NCBI GenBank assembly: GCA_040217575.1
Contig: JAVJPW010000002.1
Span: 682,001 to 746,000, forward strand
Direction: 5' to 3'
DNA length: 64,000 nt
DNA from: Pacificispira sp040217575
Lineage (GTDB): Bacteria; Pseudomonadota; Alphaproteobacteria; UBA8366; Aestuariispiraceae
Position 1 is the stretch's first letter. Each line of letters begins with the position of its first letter. A model generated the notes under the pieces. That model did not search any database and was not told the origin of the DNA. It saw only the letters and a program-made list of their open reading frames with translations. The position numbers and the translations under genes were made by a program. Shown one piece after another: positions 1 to 9,532 of the stretch.

Positions 1-1191
1 CTTGCGATCAGTTTCCGGGATTTCCACCGTATTGTCGCCGTCGGCCAGGTTGGACATTGCGGTCGTCAATCTTCGGATCGGCTTTGCCGCGGATGTGCCG
101 GCGAAGAAGCCAGCCACCAAAATGGCAGCTATACAGGCGGCGATGGCGAACAGCATCGTATTCCTGACATCGAATATCGCCGCATAGACCTGTTCGTGTG
201 GGATACGCACCAGAACAGACCAGCCGAGACCAGGGTAGTCGTAGGCGCCGTCTGAATGTGCAAAGCCTGACGCTTGCAAAATCCCCTTCCGCGCATGAAG
301 GCTGTCCATGCTGCCGACTTCACCGTTCACCGCTGCCACGGCGGCTTCCACGCCCAGTTCCGCGAGGTTGAGTTGCCCGACAATGTCCCAATTGCGGGTA
401 TATGTGCTCCAGCCCTGACCTGCCGGATCGTAATCGACGATAATCCGGCCTTCAGGATCGAGTACGGTAATCTCCGCTTCGGATTCGCCCTGTGCCGCCA
501 AACCCTGGTACGATTGTTCAACAATCTGTTCGACCAAACCGAAATCGGCAAAATTGATCCAAACACCGATCGACCGGCCTGAATTGTCCGTGACCGGAGC
601 CGAGAAAGTAATCACATAATCATCGTCGCCATAGATCGAGTTTATGATCTCGTTGCGCGATGGCTGTTCCACGGCCGTGCCGGTCAGACCGTTGCTTCCC
701 ACCAGGAAGTCGCCGGTCATCGCATTGCGGAACCATTTGGCATCCGCAAAGTTCTGTCGATAAAGCTGGCTCGTATCAAGCGGTTGCCCCAGCGCATCAA
801 CGGTATTCACGGCCAGAACGTCGCCCTGTTCATCCAGCAGCAACATCAGTTTGTAGAGACCGTAGCCGGTCATGTAGCCGTTCATGGCGTGAATTAGCGG
901 ATTGTCATCCGATTGGTTACGCCAGTTGGTGGGGTCCTGTGCCGCGTTGTTCAATCCGAACGCCTGTACGTCGCCGTACCGTTCGAACAGGTTGCGGTCG
1001 ATCACGTCGCCAACCGTGGTGGCTTCAACCTGAACGACCCTGCGAAAGGCGTCCTGGAACTCACTTTGAGACGCGATATAGACGGCAAGAATGGTAACTG
1101 CCGGAACGACGCCGAAGATTAACAGCAAAGCGGTGAGCTTTGTCCGGATTCGAGTCAAACTTAGGGATTTGAGTTGAAGTTCCATGACCAT
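1..1191 (-). CDS. Methyl-accepting chemotaxis-type receptor, 5' part (Cache + HAMP)
   Basis: The reverse strand reads open from an ATG at 1191 (or the in-frame ATG at 1185) to the window edge, so only the N-terminal ~397 residues are present. A membrane segment near residues 17-40 is followed by a long periplasmic domain with Cache-like features (a central run with IINSIYGDDDYVITFSAPV and GVWINF). A second membrane segment comes near residues 345-370, then a HAMP-like start (AAKPIRRLTTAMSNLADGD). This layout fits a chemoreceptor or a Cache-HAMP sensor kinase. The signalling domain lies outside the window, so the choice between them is inference. No partner gene is visible on this side. Confidence 0.8.
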   Translation of the reverse strand, partial: MVMELQLKSLSLTRIRTKLTALLLIFGVVPAVTILAVYIASQSEFQDAFRRVVQVEATTVGDVIDRNLFERYGDVQAFGLNNAAQDPTNWRNQSDDNPLIHAMNGYMTGYGLYKLMLLLDEQGDVLAVNTVDALGQPLDTSQLYRQNFADAKWFRNAMTGDFLVGSNGLTGTAVEQPSRNEIINSIYGDDDYVITFSAPVTDNSGRSIGVWINFADFGLVEQIVEQSYQGLAAQGESEAEITVLDPEGRIIVDYDPAGQGWSTYTRNWDIVGQLNLAELGVEAAVAAVNGEVGSMDSLHARKGILQASGFAHSDGAYDYPGLGWSVLVRIPHEQVYAAIFDVRNTMLFAIAACIAAILVAGFFAGTSAAKPIRRLTTAMSNLADGDNTVEIPETDRK

Positions 1192-1634
1192 TTCCGCCCG
1201 AGTACATTTTTTTGATTGATTTAGGCTAGCGGCCATTTTCTTAAGATACGATGAATGGCCACATGCTTCCGGCCATGTTTCCCTCGAAGTTCGCCTCGAA
1301 CACCGAATGCGGAGAGAATTTTCTTTGGAGGGAACGGGAGTTTCAGGGCCCACACGGACGCCACCCACATCGGAATTTTCTGACTGGTAAAAGGTATGTG
1401 GGCGGCGGGCTTATCCTCCTGGATCGGAGTTCCATGCGCGCGCATCGCATTCATATGCCGTGGTCCAGTGGCAACCCGGTTCACGACCCCACATGGCCAT
1501 CCAGCATCATGCGTCGAATCCGGGACAAGTCGACAGGGACCATTGCGTGCCCCGGATCATTTCGCGCCCGTGCACAGCCTGCGTTCAAGTAACGGACCGT
1601 TACCGGAATACCTTTGTCGGAGAAAAAGATGCTG
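1192..1634. other. Intergenic stretch, no supported gene
   Basis: This 443-base gap lies between the start of the receptor gene and tRNA-Gln. Short open frames occur on both strands, but none has a convincing ribosome site, a recognisable family or a consistent codon pattern. It must contain the promoter of the receptor gene. I see no clear -35/-10 pair or strong hairpin to annotate. Confidence 0.5.
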
Positions 1635-1711
1635 TGGCTGGGGTGCTAGGATTCGAACCTAGGAATGCCGGTACCAAAAACCGGTGCGTTAGACCGCTTC
1701 GCCACACCCCA
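1635..1711 (-). tRNA. tRNA-Gln (anticodon TTG)
   Basis: On the reverse strand the 7-bp acceptor stem TGGGGTG/CACCCCA closes. The anticodon stem CCGGT/ACCGG encloses the loop TTTTGGT, giving anticodon TTG. The T arm carries GGTTCGAATCC, and the CCA end is encoded at 1637-1635. All arms fold, so this is a functional-looking glutamine tRNA. Confidence 0.96.
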
Positions 1712-1820
1712 TTTGCGCCAGTGCCTGTCCGTTCGGAAGGTCCCGCCGGACAGCGTCGCAATTTAGTGAGGTCGTGCCTGACGGGCAAGCACGGAAAGCC
1801 GTCAAATTATCGGAAATCGA

Positions 1821-2105
1821 CTATTGCTTGGCGGCGATCATCAGCATGAACGGTGCGGGGTTGTCGCCATGTTCGAACTGCAACTCGCCCATCGCCGTTA
1901 TGACCTTGCGCCCCTTGTTTTTCATGGCGGCGTTCAGTTCGTAGTCCACGTGCTGTGCCGGCAGCACGGTCTTGTCGATGAATTCCATGAAATGTCGCAC
2001 GACCCGGAACGGCGTCTGTTCCATAAGATTGTCCGGCCCTTCGAAGTCGTAAGTTCCTTCATTCCCGCTTTCTGCGTCCAGAAGACGCGCCGTAAATGTT
2101 GCCAT
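1821..2105 (-). CDS. Conserved small hypothetical protein (94 aa)
   Basis: The frame could begin at 2165, but the start at 2105 (MATFTARLLDAESG) is preferred because a GAGG-like ribosome site lies about 12 bases upstream and the preceding residues look like random translation. The product is small, acidic and soluble, with no signal peptide or membrane segment. It contains the stretch VRHFMEFIDKTVLPAQHVDYELNAA, shown here in part only as VRHFMEFIDKTVLP. I do not recognise a named family. It is divergent from dnaG. Coding status is supported by codon pattern and a sensible start; function is unknown. Confidence 0.65.
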   Translation of the reverse strand: MATFTARLLDAESGNEGTYDFEGPDNLMEQTPFRVVRHFMEFIDKTVLPAQHVDYELNAAMKNKGRKVITAMGELQFEHGDNPAPFMLMIAAKQ

Positions 2106-2236
2106 AATCCGTTTTGCCTCAAATATGGATGGAATCGCGTTAGAATTACTCCAAGCGCGTTTCAAATCCGTGACATTTCAGGTAGGGTAGCGCGCTTCAA
2201 TCATCCCGCCCTTCCGCTGGAGACGGCACGTACCCC

Positions 2237-4132
2237 ATGGCTCACTTTCCGCAGTCATTCCTGGACGATATTCGCGCGCGGGTATCGTTAAGCCATCTGG
2301 TAGGACGAAGGGTGCAATTGAAACAGCGTGCCCGGGATGACTGGTGGGGCCTTTCGCCCTTTTCCAACGAAAAGACCCCATCCTTCCACGTCCGCGACGA
2401 CAAGGGCTTCTTTCACTGCTTCGCCACCGGCGAACATGGCGACCATTTCACCTGGCTGATGAAACAGGAAGGTCAGTCCTTCCCGGAAGCCGTGGAAACG
2501 CTGGCCGGACTGGCGGGGCTGGAGGTGCCAAGGGCGACGCCCGAAGAACGCAAGCGCGAGGAAAAGCGAAAGGGCCTGGTGGACGTCGTCGCCTTTGCCG
2601 CGCGCTGGTTCGCCCGCCAGTTGGAAAGCCCGTCGGGGCGCGCGGCGCGCGAATACCTGGCCGGCCGCGGCCTGGACGCCATGACGATTGAAGCGTTTCA
2701 ACTGGGATATGCCCCGGATGACCGCAATACCCTTCTGAAGGCGGCGGAGGCCGAAGGGATCGAGATGCCTCAACTGATCGAGGCAGGACTTTACCGTCAG
2801 CCCGATGACGGGCGTTCGCCCTATCCCCTGTTCCGGGACCGGATCATGTTCCCGATCAACGACCGTCGCGGCAATCCGATCGCGTTCGGCGGGCGATACA
2901 TGGGTGACGCGAAGGCGGTGGGTGTCGGCAAATACATAAATTCGCCGGATACGCCGTTGTTCGACAAATCCCGCACGCTCTACAACATCGATCGCGCCCG
3001 CGAACCCGCGAGGCAGGGCGAACGACTTTTGGTCGTCGAAGGGTATATGGACGTCATCGCCCTTTGGAAGCATGGGTTCACGGCGGCCGTCGCGCCGCTT
3101 GGTACCGCGATCACTGAGATGCAGATCGACACGTTATGGCGTATGACGGACGAACCCGTTCTGTGTCTGGATGGGGATCTGGCGGGTCAGAAGGCGGCAA
3201 TCCGGGCGGGGGAACGCGCGCTTCCCGGGCTTCAGCCGGGCAAAAGTCTGGCCTTTGCATTCATGCCCGAAGGGGACGACCCGGACACCGTGGTCAATGG
3301 CCCGGGTGGCCCCCGCGAAATGGCGGAGCTGCTGGACCGTCGCCAGCCATTATCGAAATTCCTGTTTGAAACGGAAACCGACGGTATCCGACCCGATACG
3401 CCGGAACGGCGCGCCCGGTTGGAGGCCGACCTGTTCAAGCTGGCGGGCGGCATCGGCGATGAAATCGTGCGGCGGGAATATCAGCGTGAGTTCCGCGACA
3501 TGCTGTGGCAATTGCACCGTAGACACAGTCAGAAACGACTGAAGCAGACGCGGCGCCAGGCTATCCGCGAATACAGGAACGACCGCAGTCTGGTCCGTGG
3601 CCCGACGGCGGAAGCACCATTCGGGAAGGAAAAGCTGGCGGGGGCAAGCCGGCGGCTGATGCGTCGCAATCAGGAAATCATCCTGGCGGCACTGGTCAAT
3701 CATCCGGAACTGATTGCCGAATTCGATGAGGTCTTGACGCCGCTTACCTTCGATCCCGATCTTGACAAGCTGCGCGCCGAACTTCAAAAACGCGCTCTAT
3801 CGGATGAAACGCTTGACGCGGAAGCACTTGCGCACCACTTGATCGGCAGTGGCGTCGAAGGAGCCTTGTCTGCCGTTACCCATCCGAATGTGTATCTGCT
3901 TGCCTCCCAGGTGCGCCCCAATGCGGACGTATCAAGGACCAGGGCGCTGTTGGAAAGCATCCTTAGGGTTCGCCAACAGTCTGATTTGATAGATGAATAT
4001 CGCTCCGCCGCTGGTGCAACGGAGCCCGATTTGGTTGGGTATGAACGTCGGATGACCACGCTGCGGCGGACGGTTGATGCGGGCGAGGGACGGATCGGCG
4101 ACGATATCGTCGATTACGGCGAATGGGACTAG
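2237..4132 (+). CDS. dnaG: DNA primase
   Basis: 631 residues, the usual length for bacterial primase, which makes RNA primers at replication forks with the DnaB helicase. The N-terminal zinc-ribbon region (residues ~36-70) is recognisable by NEKTPSF and FFHCF. The Toprim catalytic core follows, with VVEGYMDVIAL, APLGTAIT and LCLDGDLAGQKAA at about residues 260-330, and then a DnaB-interacting C-terminal region. Oddly, the zinc site that is normally C-x2-H...C-x2-C reads S40-x2-S43...C61-x2-T64, so only one ligand remains. The ATG at 2237 directly follows the divergent gene's promoter region, and dnaG precedes rpoD, a common macromolecular-synthesis arrangement. Confidence 0.97.
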   Translation: MAHFPQSFLDDIRARVSLSHLVGRRVQLKQRARDDWWGLSPFSNEKTPSFHVRDDKGFFHCFATGEHGDHFTWLMKQEGQSFPEAVETLAGLAGLEVPRATPEERKREEKRKGLVDVVAFAARWFARQLESPSGRAAREYLAGRGLDAMTIEAFQLGYAPDDRNTLLKAAEAEGIEMPQLIEAGLYRQPDDGRSPYPLFRDRIMFPINDRRGNPIAFGGRYMGDAKAVGVGKYINSPDTPLFDKSRTLYNIDRAREPARQGERLLVVEGYMDVIALWKHGFTAAVAPLGTAITEMQIDTLWRMTDEPVLCLDGDLAGQKAAIRAGERALPGLQPGKSLAFAFMPEGDDPDTVVNGPGGPREMAELLDRRQPLSKFLFETETDGIRPDTPERRARLEADLFKLAGGIGDEIVRREYQREFRDMLWQLHRRHSQKRLKQTRRQAIREYRNDRSLVRGPTAEAPFGKEKLAGASRRLMRRNQEIILAALVNHPELIAEFDEVLTPLTFDPDLDKLRAELQKRALSDETLDAEALAHHLIGSGVEGALSAVTHPNVYLLASQVRPNADVSRTRALLESILRVRQQSDLIDEYRSAAGATEPDLVGYERRMTTLRRTVDAGEGRIGDDIVDYGEWD

Positions 4133-4238
4133 TGAAGGCGGATTTTGCGGCCCTGCGGGGCCTCATGGTGTTTCGGGGGCGGTTGCGTGGAACGTCAGGG
4201 ACGGATCCTCGCGGAATTTGAAGGGACGGAAATAGGTT

Positions 4239-6332
4239 ATGGCGACAAAAGCGGAAGCGAGCGAAGCACGGGAAAATTCTGAAGAACAGGGCGACGGCCC
4301 GGTTCTGGAAGACTCCCAGGCGGCGGTCAAGAAGCTTATCCAAAAGGGTAAGGAGCGGGGATTCATCTCCATCGACGAGCTGAACGAAGCGCTTCCGCAG
4401 GAACAGGTTACTTCCGAACAGATCGAAGACGTGATGACCATGTTGAACGACATGGGGATCAACGTCGTCGATGGTGACGAACAGGAAGGCGACCAGGAAC
4501 AGCGCGGCACTGAACAGCGCGCGGAAGCCGGCGAAGCGGCCGGCAACCTGTCGGATGACGAAGTCGGCCGGACCGACGACCCGGTGCGCATGTATCTGCG
4601 CGAAATGGGGTCGGTTGAGCTGCTGTCCCGCGAAGGCGAAATCGCGATCGCAAAGCGGATTGAAGCGGGCCGGGAGAAGATGATCGGCGCGCTGTGTGAA
4701 AGCCCGTTGACCATGCGCGCGATCACCGACTGGCACGACCAGCTGGTCGATGCGCAAATCCTGCTGCGCGACGTGATCGACCTGGATGCGACGATGTCGT
4801 CCGGTCCGGATGCCGACGACATGGCGGACATCGAATCCGGTGATGAGGATGTCGGTGTCGCTGAGGAGCTGAAGGCAAGCGATTCCGACAAGGAAGGCGC
4901 GGACGAAGACGCGTCGGACCAGAAGCCGGAAGCCAAGGCCGAAGCTGCGAAAACCGAAAAGCCGAAGGAAGCCGAAGCCGCCAACGACACCGAAGCATCC
5001 GGGGAACAGGCCGAAGGCGGCGACAGCGAAGGCGGCGACGATGAAGACATGGACGGCGACGAAAACAACATGTCGCTTGCCGCCATGGAACAGGCGCTGA
5101 AACCCAGCGTCCTGGAAACGTTCGAGAAGATTTCCGCCACCTATCAGAAGCTTCAGCGCGCATTGGACAAGCGCGTCGCGACGATGCAGCGGGGCGAGGA
5201 AGTGTCCCGGTCCACGGAACGGACCTATGACAAGCACCGCAAGGACCTGATCCAGCTGATGGACGAGGTGCGCTTGAACAACATGCGCATTGAACAGCTG
5301 GTCGAAGAACTGTATCTGATCAACCGCACCCTGATCAGCCAGGAAGGCAAGCTTCTGCGCTATGCGCTGGACTGCAAGATCGACCGCGAAGAGTTCCTTG
5401 AGAACTACTACGGGCGTGAACTGGACCCCAACTGGCTGGAAGAAATGGCGGACAAGTCCAATCCCTGGGCCAAGTTTGCCGCCAAATACGCCACCAAGGT
5501 CGAAGAACTGCGCGCCGGCATTGCCGAGGTCGCGAACGAAGCGGGCATGCCGATTCCGGAGTTCCGCCGCATCACGTCGACCGTCCAACAGGGCGAACGC
5601 GAGGCCAGCCGCGCGAAAAAGGAAATGGTGGAGGCGAACCTGCGTCTCGTCATCTCCATCGCCAAGAAATACACCAACCGTGGGCTGCAGTTCCTGGACC
5701 TGATCCAGGAAGGCAATATCGGCCTGATGAAGGCGGTCGATAAGTTCGAGTACCGCCGCGGCTACAAGTTTTCGACCTATGCGACCTGGTGGATCAGGCA
5801 GGCGATCACCCGGTCGATCGCCGACCAGGCCCGCACGATCCGTATCCCGGTCCATATGATCGAAACGATCAACAAGCTGGTCCGAACCTCGCGCCAGATG
5901 CTGCATGAAATCGGCCGCGAACCGACGCCGGAAGAACTGGCCGAAAAGCTGGCAATGCCGCTGGAAAAAGTCCGTAAGGTTCTGAAAATCGCGAAAGAGC
6001 CGATCTCCCTCGAAACGCCCATCGGGGACGAGGAAGACAGCCACCTGGGCGATTTCATCGAAGACAAGAATGCGATCCTGCCGTCCGACGCGGCGATTCA
6101 TTCGAACCTGCGTGAGACGACGACCCGTGTGCTTGCCTCTCTTACCCCGCGTGAGGAACGAGTACTGCGCATGCGGTTTGGTATCGGGATGAACACCGAC
6201 CATACGCTGGAAGAGGTTGGTCAGCAGTTCAGCGTCACGCGCGAACGCATCCGGCAGATTGAGGCGAAGGCGCTTCGCAAGCTGAAGCATCCGAGCCGCA
6301 GCCGGAAGCTGCGCAGCTTCCTGGATTACTGA
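4239..6332 (+). CDS. rpoD: RNA polymerase primary sigma factor (sigma-70)
   Basis: 697 residues. Region 1.1 lies at the N-terminus (KKLIQKGKERGFISIDELNEALP), and region 1.2 has DPVRMYLREMGSVELLSREGE. A long acidic, low-complexity insert rich in E/D/A/K spans about residues 185-285. Region 2 carries NLRLVISIAKKYTNRG and FSTYATWWIRQAITR, and region 4.2 carries the helix-turn-helix TLEEVGQQFSVTRERIRQIE. It directs RNA polymerase to housekeeping promoters. It follows dnaG by 106 bases, and its stop codon overlaps the next gene's start (TGATG at 6330-6334). Large acidic inserts are usual in alphaproteobacterial RpoD. Confidence 0.97.
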   Translation: MATKAEASEARENSEEQGDGPVLEDSQAAVKKLIQKGKERGFISIDELNEALPQEQVTSEQIEDVMTMLNDMGINVVDGDEQEGDQEQRGTEQRAEAGEAAGNLSDDEVGRTDDPVRMYLREMGSVELLSREGEIAIAKRIEAGREKMIGALCESPLTMRAITDWHDQLVDAQILLRDVIDLDATMSSGPDADDMADIESGDEDVGVAEELKASDSDKEGADEDASDQKPEAKAEAAKTEKPKEAEAANDTEASGEQAEGGDSEGGDDEDMDGDENNMSLAAMEQALKPSVLETFEKISATYQKLQRALDKRVATMQRGEEVSRSTERTYDKHRKDLIQLMDEVRLNNMRIEQLVEELYLINRTLISQEGKLLRYALDCKIDREEFLENYYGRELDPNWLEEMADKSNPWAKFAAKYATKVEELRAGIAEVANEAGMPIPEFRRITSTVQQGEREASRAKKEMVEANLRLVISIAKKYTNRGLQFLDLIQEGNIGLMKAVDKFEYRRGYKFSTYATWWIRQAITRSIADQARTIRIPVHMIETINKLVRTSRQMLHEIGREPTPEELAEKLAMPLEKVRKVLKIAKEPISLETPIGDEEDSHLGDFIEDKNAILPSDAAIHSNLRETTTRVLASLTPREERVLRMRFGIGMNTDHTLEEVGQQFSVTRERIRQIEAKALRKLKHPSRSRKLRSFLDY

Positions 6333-6856
6333 TGCCGTCGCCCGGAAACAGGGCGCAAAAAATCACGACCCGGGTTGCAACGCCGGATGACGTCGGCATT
6401 GTCGAAGATATCCTGAAACGCAGCTATCCGCCGCTGATGGCAAAATCCTATCCGGCGGAAATGCTGGCCCCAGCGCTGGAATTGATGTGCCGGACCAATC
6501 CGAATCTGTTGCGAAGCGGCCGGTACTACATCGCGACAAACACCGCCGGGACGGCGCTTGGCTGCGGCGGCTGGTCGCCCAACCGGCCCGGTTCCAACGA
6601 ATTGGAGCCCGGGCGCGCCCATATCCGTCACTTCGCGGTGGCGGAAGACGCGATCGGACAGGGCGTCGGAAAGGCACTTTACAAACGTTGTGCGTTGGAT
6701 GCGTCCGTTCTGGGGTTCACTACATTCGAAGCGTTTTCCAGCCTGAATGCCGAAGGTTTCTATCTGGCCCTGGGCTTTCGCGCCCTGGAACAGGCGGTTA
6801 TCAGCCTGGGGCCGGGCGATGAACTCCCGTCGGTTCGAATGGAAAAGACGATCTGA
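6332..6856 (+). CDS. GNAT-family N-acetyltransferase
   Basis: 174 residues. The ATG at 6332 shares a base with the rpoD stop, suggesting translational coupling. The GNAT fold is shown by HIRHFAVAEDAIGQGVGKAL, where GQGVGKAL is the acetyl-CoA pyrophosphate loop, and by the C-terminal ...NAEGFYLALGFRAL strand-helix pattern. The substrate is not predictable. Possible roles are acetylation of a small molecule or a protein N-terminus. The position directly behind rpoD is not one I know as conserved, so a link to transcription is only a guess. Confidence 0.85.
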   Translation: MPSPGNRAQKITTRVATPDDVGIVEDILKRSYPPLMAKSYPAEMLAPALELMCRTNPNLLRSGRYYIATNTAGTALGCGGWSPNRPGSNELEPGRAHIRHFAVAEDAIGQGVGKALYKRCALDASVLGFTTFEAFSSLNAEGFYLALGFRALEQAVISLGPGDELPSVRMEKTI

Positions 6857-6872
6857 CATAAGGAATCCGGCG

Positions 6873-8243
6873 ATGGAAGCGTGGGGCGGTGGCAGTTTCC
6901 GGTCTGTACTGGACCGGTCCGTCGCGCCCTACCTGTGGCGGCCCTGGTATGACAGCGTCGCAACGCCGGCCATCGCAAAAGTCTTTTTTCCCCTGTCACG
7001 TGCCTGGGCATCCGCCGTCGCTGCGGAAGGAAACCTGGACCGGTTCCATCACACGGTCGATGACGGGCCGCCGCGCCGCGCTGTTGGACAGCGAATCCTG
7101 AATTCCGTCGACCAGGGTTGGAAGCAATATCAAGCCGTCCTGGATGAGTGGGAGGCAGCATTTTTCGGCGGGAACGGGGACCGAACGCTTCTGGACGGTC
7201 TGGAAAAACGGCGACTGGCCGCCGCCCGGAAAGCCATGGCGCTTCGTGCCGGATTTCTGCCGGGTCATCTGGAACGGCCCTTTCCGGCAGCCCGGTTCGA
7301 TGTTGAAAAGGAACCGTCCGTCACCCGGCGTCATGGGGATCACCGGCATTCCCCGGACGGCGGGATGATTCCGGACCCGTCGGCGAAGGTCGTCGCAAGT
7401 GAAAATTTTCAGCGTGACGGCGTGCGTTGGTCCTGGGGGCGCTGTGATGCGCCGCCCGGCATTGACGCACTGCCGGCCGAAGCGCGTATTCGCGAACCCG
7501 CGCGATCCAGGCCGCGGGCGACACTGGTTTTTGCCCATGGGATCGGCATGGAAACCGAAATGTGGGGGGAACAGGGGACGATTCCCGACTGGTTCCTGGC
7601 AAAGGGATTCCGGGTTATCGAACCGCAAGGGCCGTGGCACGCCAGGCGCCGTGTTTCCGGTCACTATGGCGGAGAGCCGATTTTTGCACGCGGGCCGGGC
7701 GGGCTTCTGGACTATTCCTGGACCCATGTGCGCGAAATCGGCACCTGGATCGCCCATGCAAAAATGCTGGATGCGGACCACCCGCGTCCCGTCCTTCTGG
7801 CCGGGATCAGTCTGGGCGCGCTGACGACCATGCAAGTTCTGTCCTGGGCCGGACATTGGCCGGACAGGGCCCGTCCGGACCATGCGATGCTGATTGCGCC
7901 GGCGGCATCGCTGATTGAAGTGGCCTATCGTGGGTCCCTGACCGGCGGGATGGGGGTCCCCGCCACGCTGGCTGCGAACGGTTGGTCGGAGGAATCGGTC
8001 GCGGGCTGGGCGCCGCTGTTGGACGCCGGGGACCGCCCGGCGCTTTCGCCGTCACGCATCCTGGCTGTGCTGGGCGATGTCGACCAGATAACGCCATACC
8101 AGTCGGGTGAAGATCTGGTGCGCCGCTGGAACATCCCGGCAGAGAATGTGTTTCGCAGAAACCAGGGCCATTTCACGGTTTCCCTTGGGCTGACGGCGTC
8201 ACCGGACCCGCTGCATCGGGCGCTGGACGTGGTGCTGGGATGA
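6873..8243 (+). CDS. Alpha/beta hydrolase (ABHD18-like)
   Basis: 456 residues from the ATG at 6873; the frame is open further upstream but that part overlaps the GNAT gene. The first ~180 residues resemble no domain I know. The hydrolase core has an oxyanion-region strand (LVFAHGIGMETEMW), a nucleophile elbow GISLGA with Ser313, an acid region (LGDVDQITPYQSG) and a catalytic His in NQGHFTV. The layout recalls the ABHD18/DUF2048 family, whose physiological substrate is unclear. There is no signal peptide, so it is probably cytosolic. It follows the GNAT gene by 16 bases and may share its transcript. Confidence 0.8.
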   Translation: MEAWGGGSFRSVLDRSVAPYLWRPWYDSVATPAIAKVFFPLSRAWASAVAAEGNLDRFHHTVDDGPPRRAVGQRILNSVDQGWKQYQAVLDEWEAAFFGGNGDRTLLDGLEKRRLAAARKAMALRAGFLPGHLERPFPAARFDVEKEPSVTRRHGDHRHSPDGGMIPDPSAKVVASENFQRDGVRWSWGRCDAPPGIDALPAEARIREPARSRPRATLVFAHGIGMETEMWGEQGTIPDWFLAKGFRVIEPQGPWHARRRVSGHYGGEPIFARGPGGLLDYSWTHVREIGTWIAHAKMLDADHPRPVLLAGISLGALTTMQVLSWAGHWPDRARPDHAMLIAPAASLIEVAYRGSLTGGMGVPATLAANGWSEESVAGWAPLLDAGDRPALSPSRILAVLGDVDQITPYQSGEDLVRRWNIPAENVFRRNQGHFTVSLGLTASPDPLHRALDVVLG

Positions 8244-8266
8244 ACCCATGCGAAAAATACGGGGAG

Positions 8267-8287
8267 GTTGCGCATTGAATGCGCAAC
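8267..8287 (+). terminator. Hairpin, probable terminator after the hydrolase gene
   Basis: A perfect 9-bp stem, GTTGCGCAT (8267-8275) and ATGCGCAAC (8279-8287), has a 3-base loop and is followed by GATTTTG. It lies 24 bases past the stop codon of the hydrolase gene. The T run is short, so termination strength is uncertain. Confidence 0.5.
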
Positions 8288-8388
8288 GATTTTGCTTTGA
8301 GATATAGTGTGTTTCGACGATATAGCGCGCATGGAACGGCGGCGCGCCGCTATGGCAGGTGACCGGTTCCGGGAGAGATCATTCCACC

Positions 8389-9513
8389 ATGCACGGACTT
8401 TCTTCGGATGCGGAACCGCGTCCGGCGACCCTGGCCGATCTGGATGCGCTGGTGGCGCTGGAAAACGCCTGTTTTGAATCCGACCGGATCAGCCGCCGCA
8501 GCTTTCGGCGCCTGCTGACGAAAGGCCGACAGTTCACCTTGGTTGTCGGTGGCGACGACGGAACATTGTACGGTTATGCGATGGTCCTGTTTCATCGCGG
8601 CACATCGCTGGCCAGGCTGTATTCCCTTGCCGTACATTCGGACCATCGTGGGCATGGCCATGCGCGCCGGCTGATTTCAGCGGCGGAAGATGCGGCAAAG
8701 GACGGGGCAGCCGCCTATCTTCGGCTTGAAGTGCGTACCGACAGCGAACAGGCGGTCGCCATGTATCAACGGGCGGGGTACCGTACCTTCGGTCGCATGG
8801 CCGGATATTATGAAGACGGCTGCGATGCCTGGCGCATGGAAAAACCCCTGATCGGTCCGCGTCCCGCGGAGGCGGATCGCATCCCCTATTATCCGCAAAG
8901 CCTTGATTTCACCTGTGGTCCGGCCTGTCTGATGATGGCGATGGCGGCGTTGGAACCCGGCCGAAAAATGGACGCGGTCGAAGAACTTCGCCTGTGGCGC
9001 GAATCCACCACGGTCTTCATGACGCGCGGGCCGGCCGGCTGTTCGCCGTACGGGCTGGCGCTGGCGGCGAAACGGCGTGGATTCAAGGTCAGCCTGCACG
9101 TCCACGATCCAGACGTCATGTTTATCGACAGCGTCCGCAACCCGCGCAAGAAGGAGGTCGTCCGCCTGGTTCAGGAAGATTATCTGGCACAGATCGAAGA
9201 GGCCGGAATCCCCCTGGACGATGTGCCGATGTCGATGTCCGAACTTGCGTCGGAAATGGCGCATGGCGCGGTTCCGATCGTGCTGATCTCGACCTATGCG
9301 CTCGACCGGGAAAAGGTTCCGCACTGGGTGGTGGTGACGGCGTTCGACGATCGCTTCGTCTATGTGCATGACCCGTTCGTCGACCCGGATGTCATTCAAA
9401 GTCCGACCGACCGGATGGCCCTTCCAATTCCGCGGGAAGACTTCGAACGCATGTCCCGATACGGGCGCGCCCGACAGCGCGCGGCCCTTGTCCTGAACAA
9501 ATCGGCGCTGTGA
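8389..9513 (+). CDS. GNAT acetyltransferase fused to C39-like cysteine peptidase
   Basis: 374 residues. The ATG at 8389 is chosen over an in-frame ATG at 8359 because GGGAGAG lies about 11 bases upstream. Residues ~5-150 form a RimI-like GNAT domain (LYSLAVHSDHRGHGHARRLI). Residues ~165-345 form a papain-like C39 domain with Cys176 in DFTCGPACL, His312 in PHWVVVT and Asp328 in YVHDP, so the triad is intact. It sits 19 bases before a RimK-like ATP-grasp gene. The pair matches a module described by comparative genomics as a predicted peptide-forming or peptide-tailoring system, with no established product that I know of. No peptide precursor gene was seen nearby. Confidence 0.88.
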   Translation: MHGLSSDAEPRPATLADLDALVALENACFESDRISRRSFRRLLTKGRQFTLVVGGDDGTLYGYAMVLFHRGTSLARLYSLAVHSDHRGHGHARRLISAAEDAAKDGAAAYLRLEVRTDSEQAVAMYQRAGYRTFGRMAGYYEDGCDAWRMEKPLIGPRPAEADRIPYYPQSLDFTCGPACLMMAMAALEPGRKMDAVEELRLWRESTTVFMTRGPAGCSPYGLALAAKRRGFKVSLHVHDPDVMFIDSVRNPRKKEVVRLVQEDYLAQIEEAGIPLDDVPMSMSELASEMAHGAVPIVLISTYALDREKVPHWVVVTAFDDRFVYVHDPFVDPDVIQSPTDRMALPIPREDFERMSRYGRARQRAALVLNKSAL

Positions 9514-9532
9514 CGCCGAAGGGGGAAATCAA

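Noticed and set aside
1221..1484. An 87-residue reverse-strand open frame in the first gap
   Set aside because: No ribosome site, no recognisable family, and low-complexity composition; not enough to call a gene.
3963..6290. A 775-residue open frame on the strand opposite rpoD
   Set aside because: It is the mirror of rpoD codon bias. The sequence is rich in Phe/Arg/Val/His as expected for antisense of a GC-rich gene, and it has no family.
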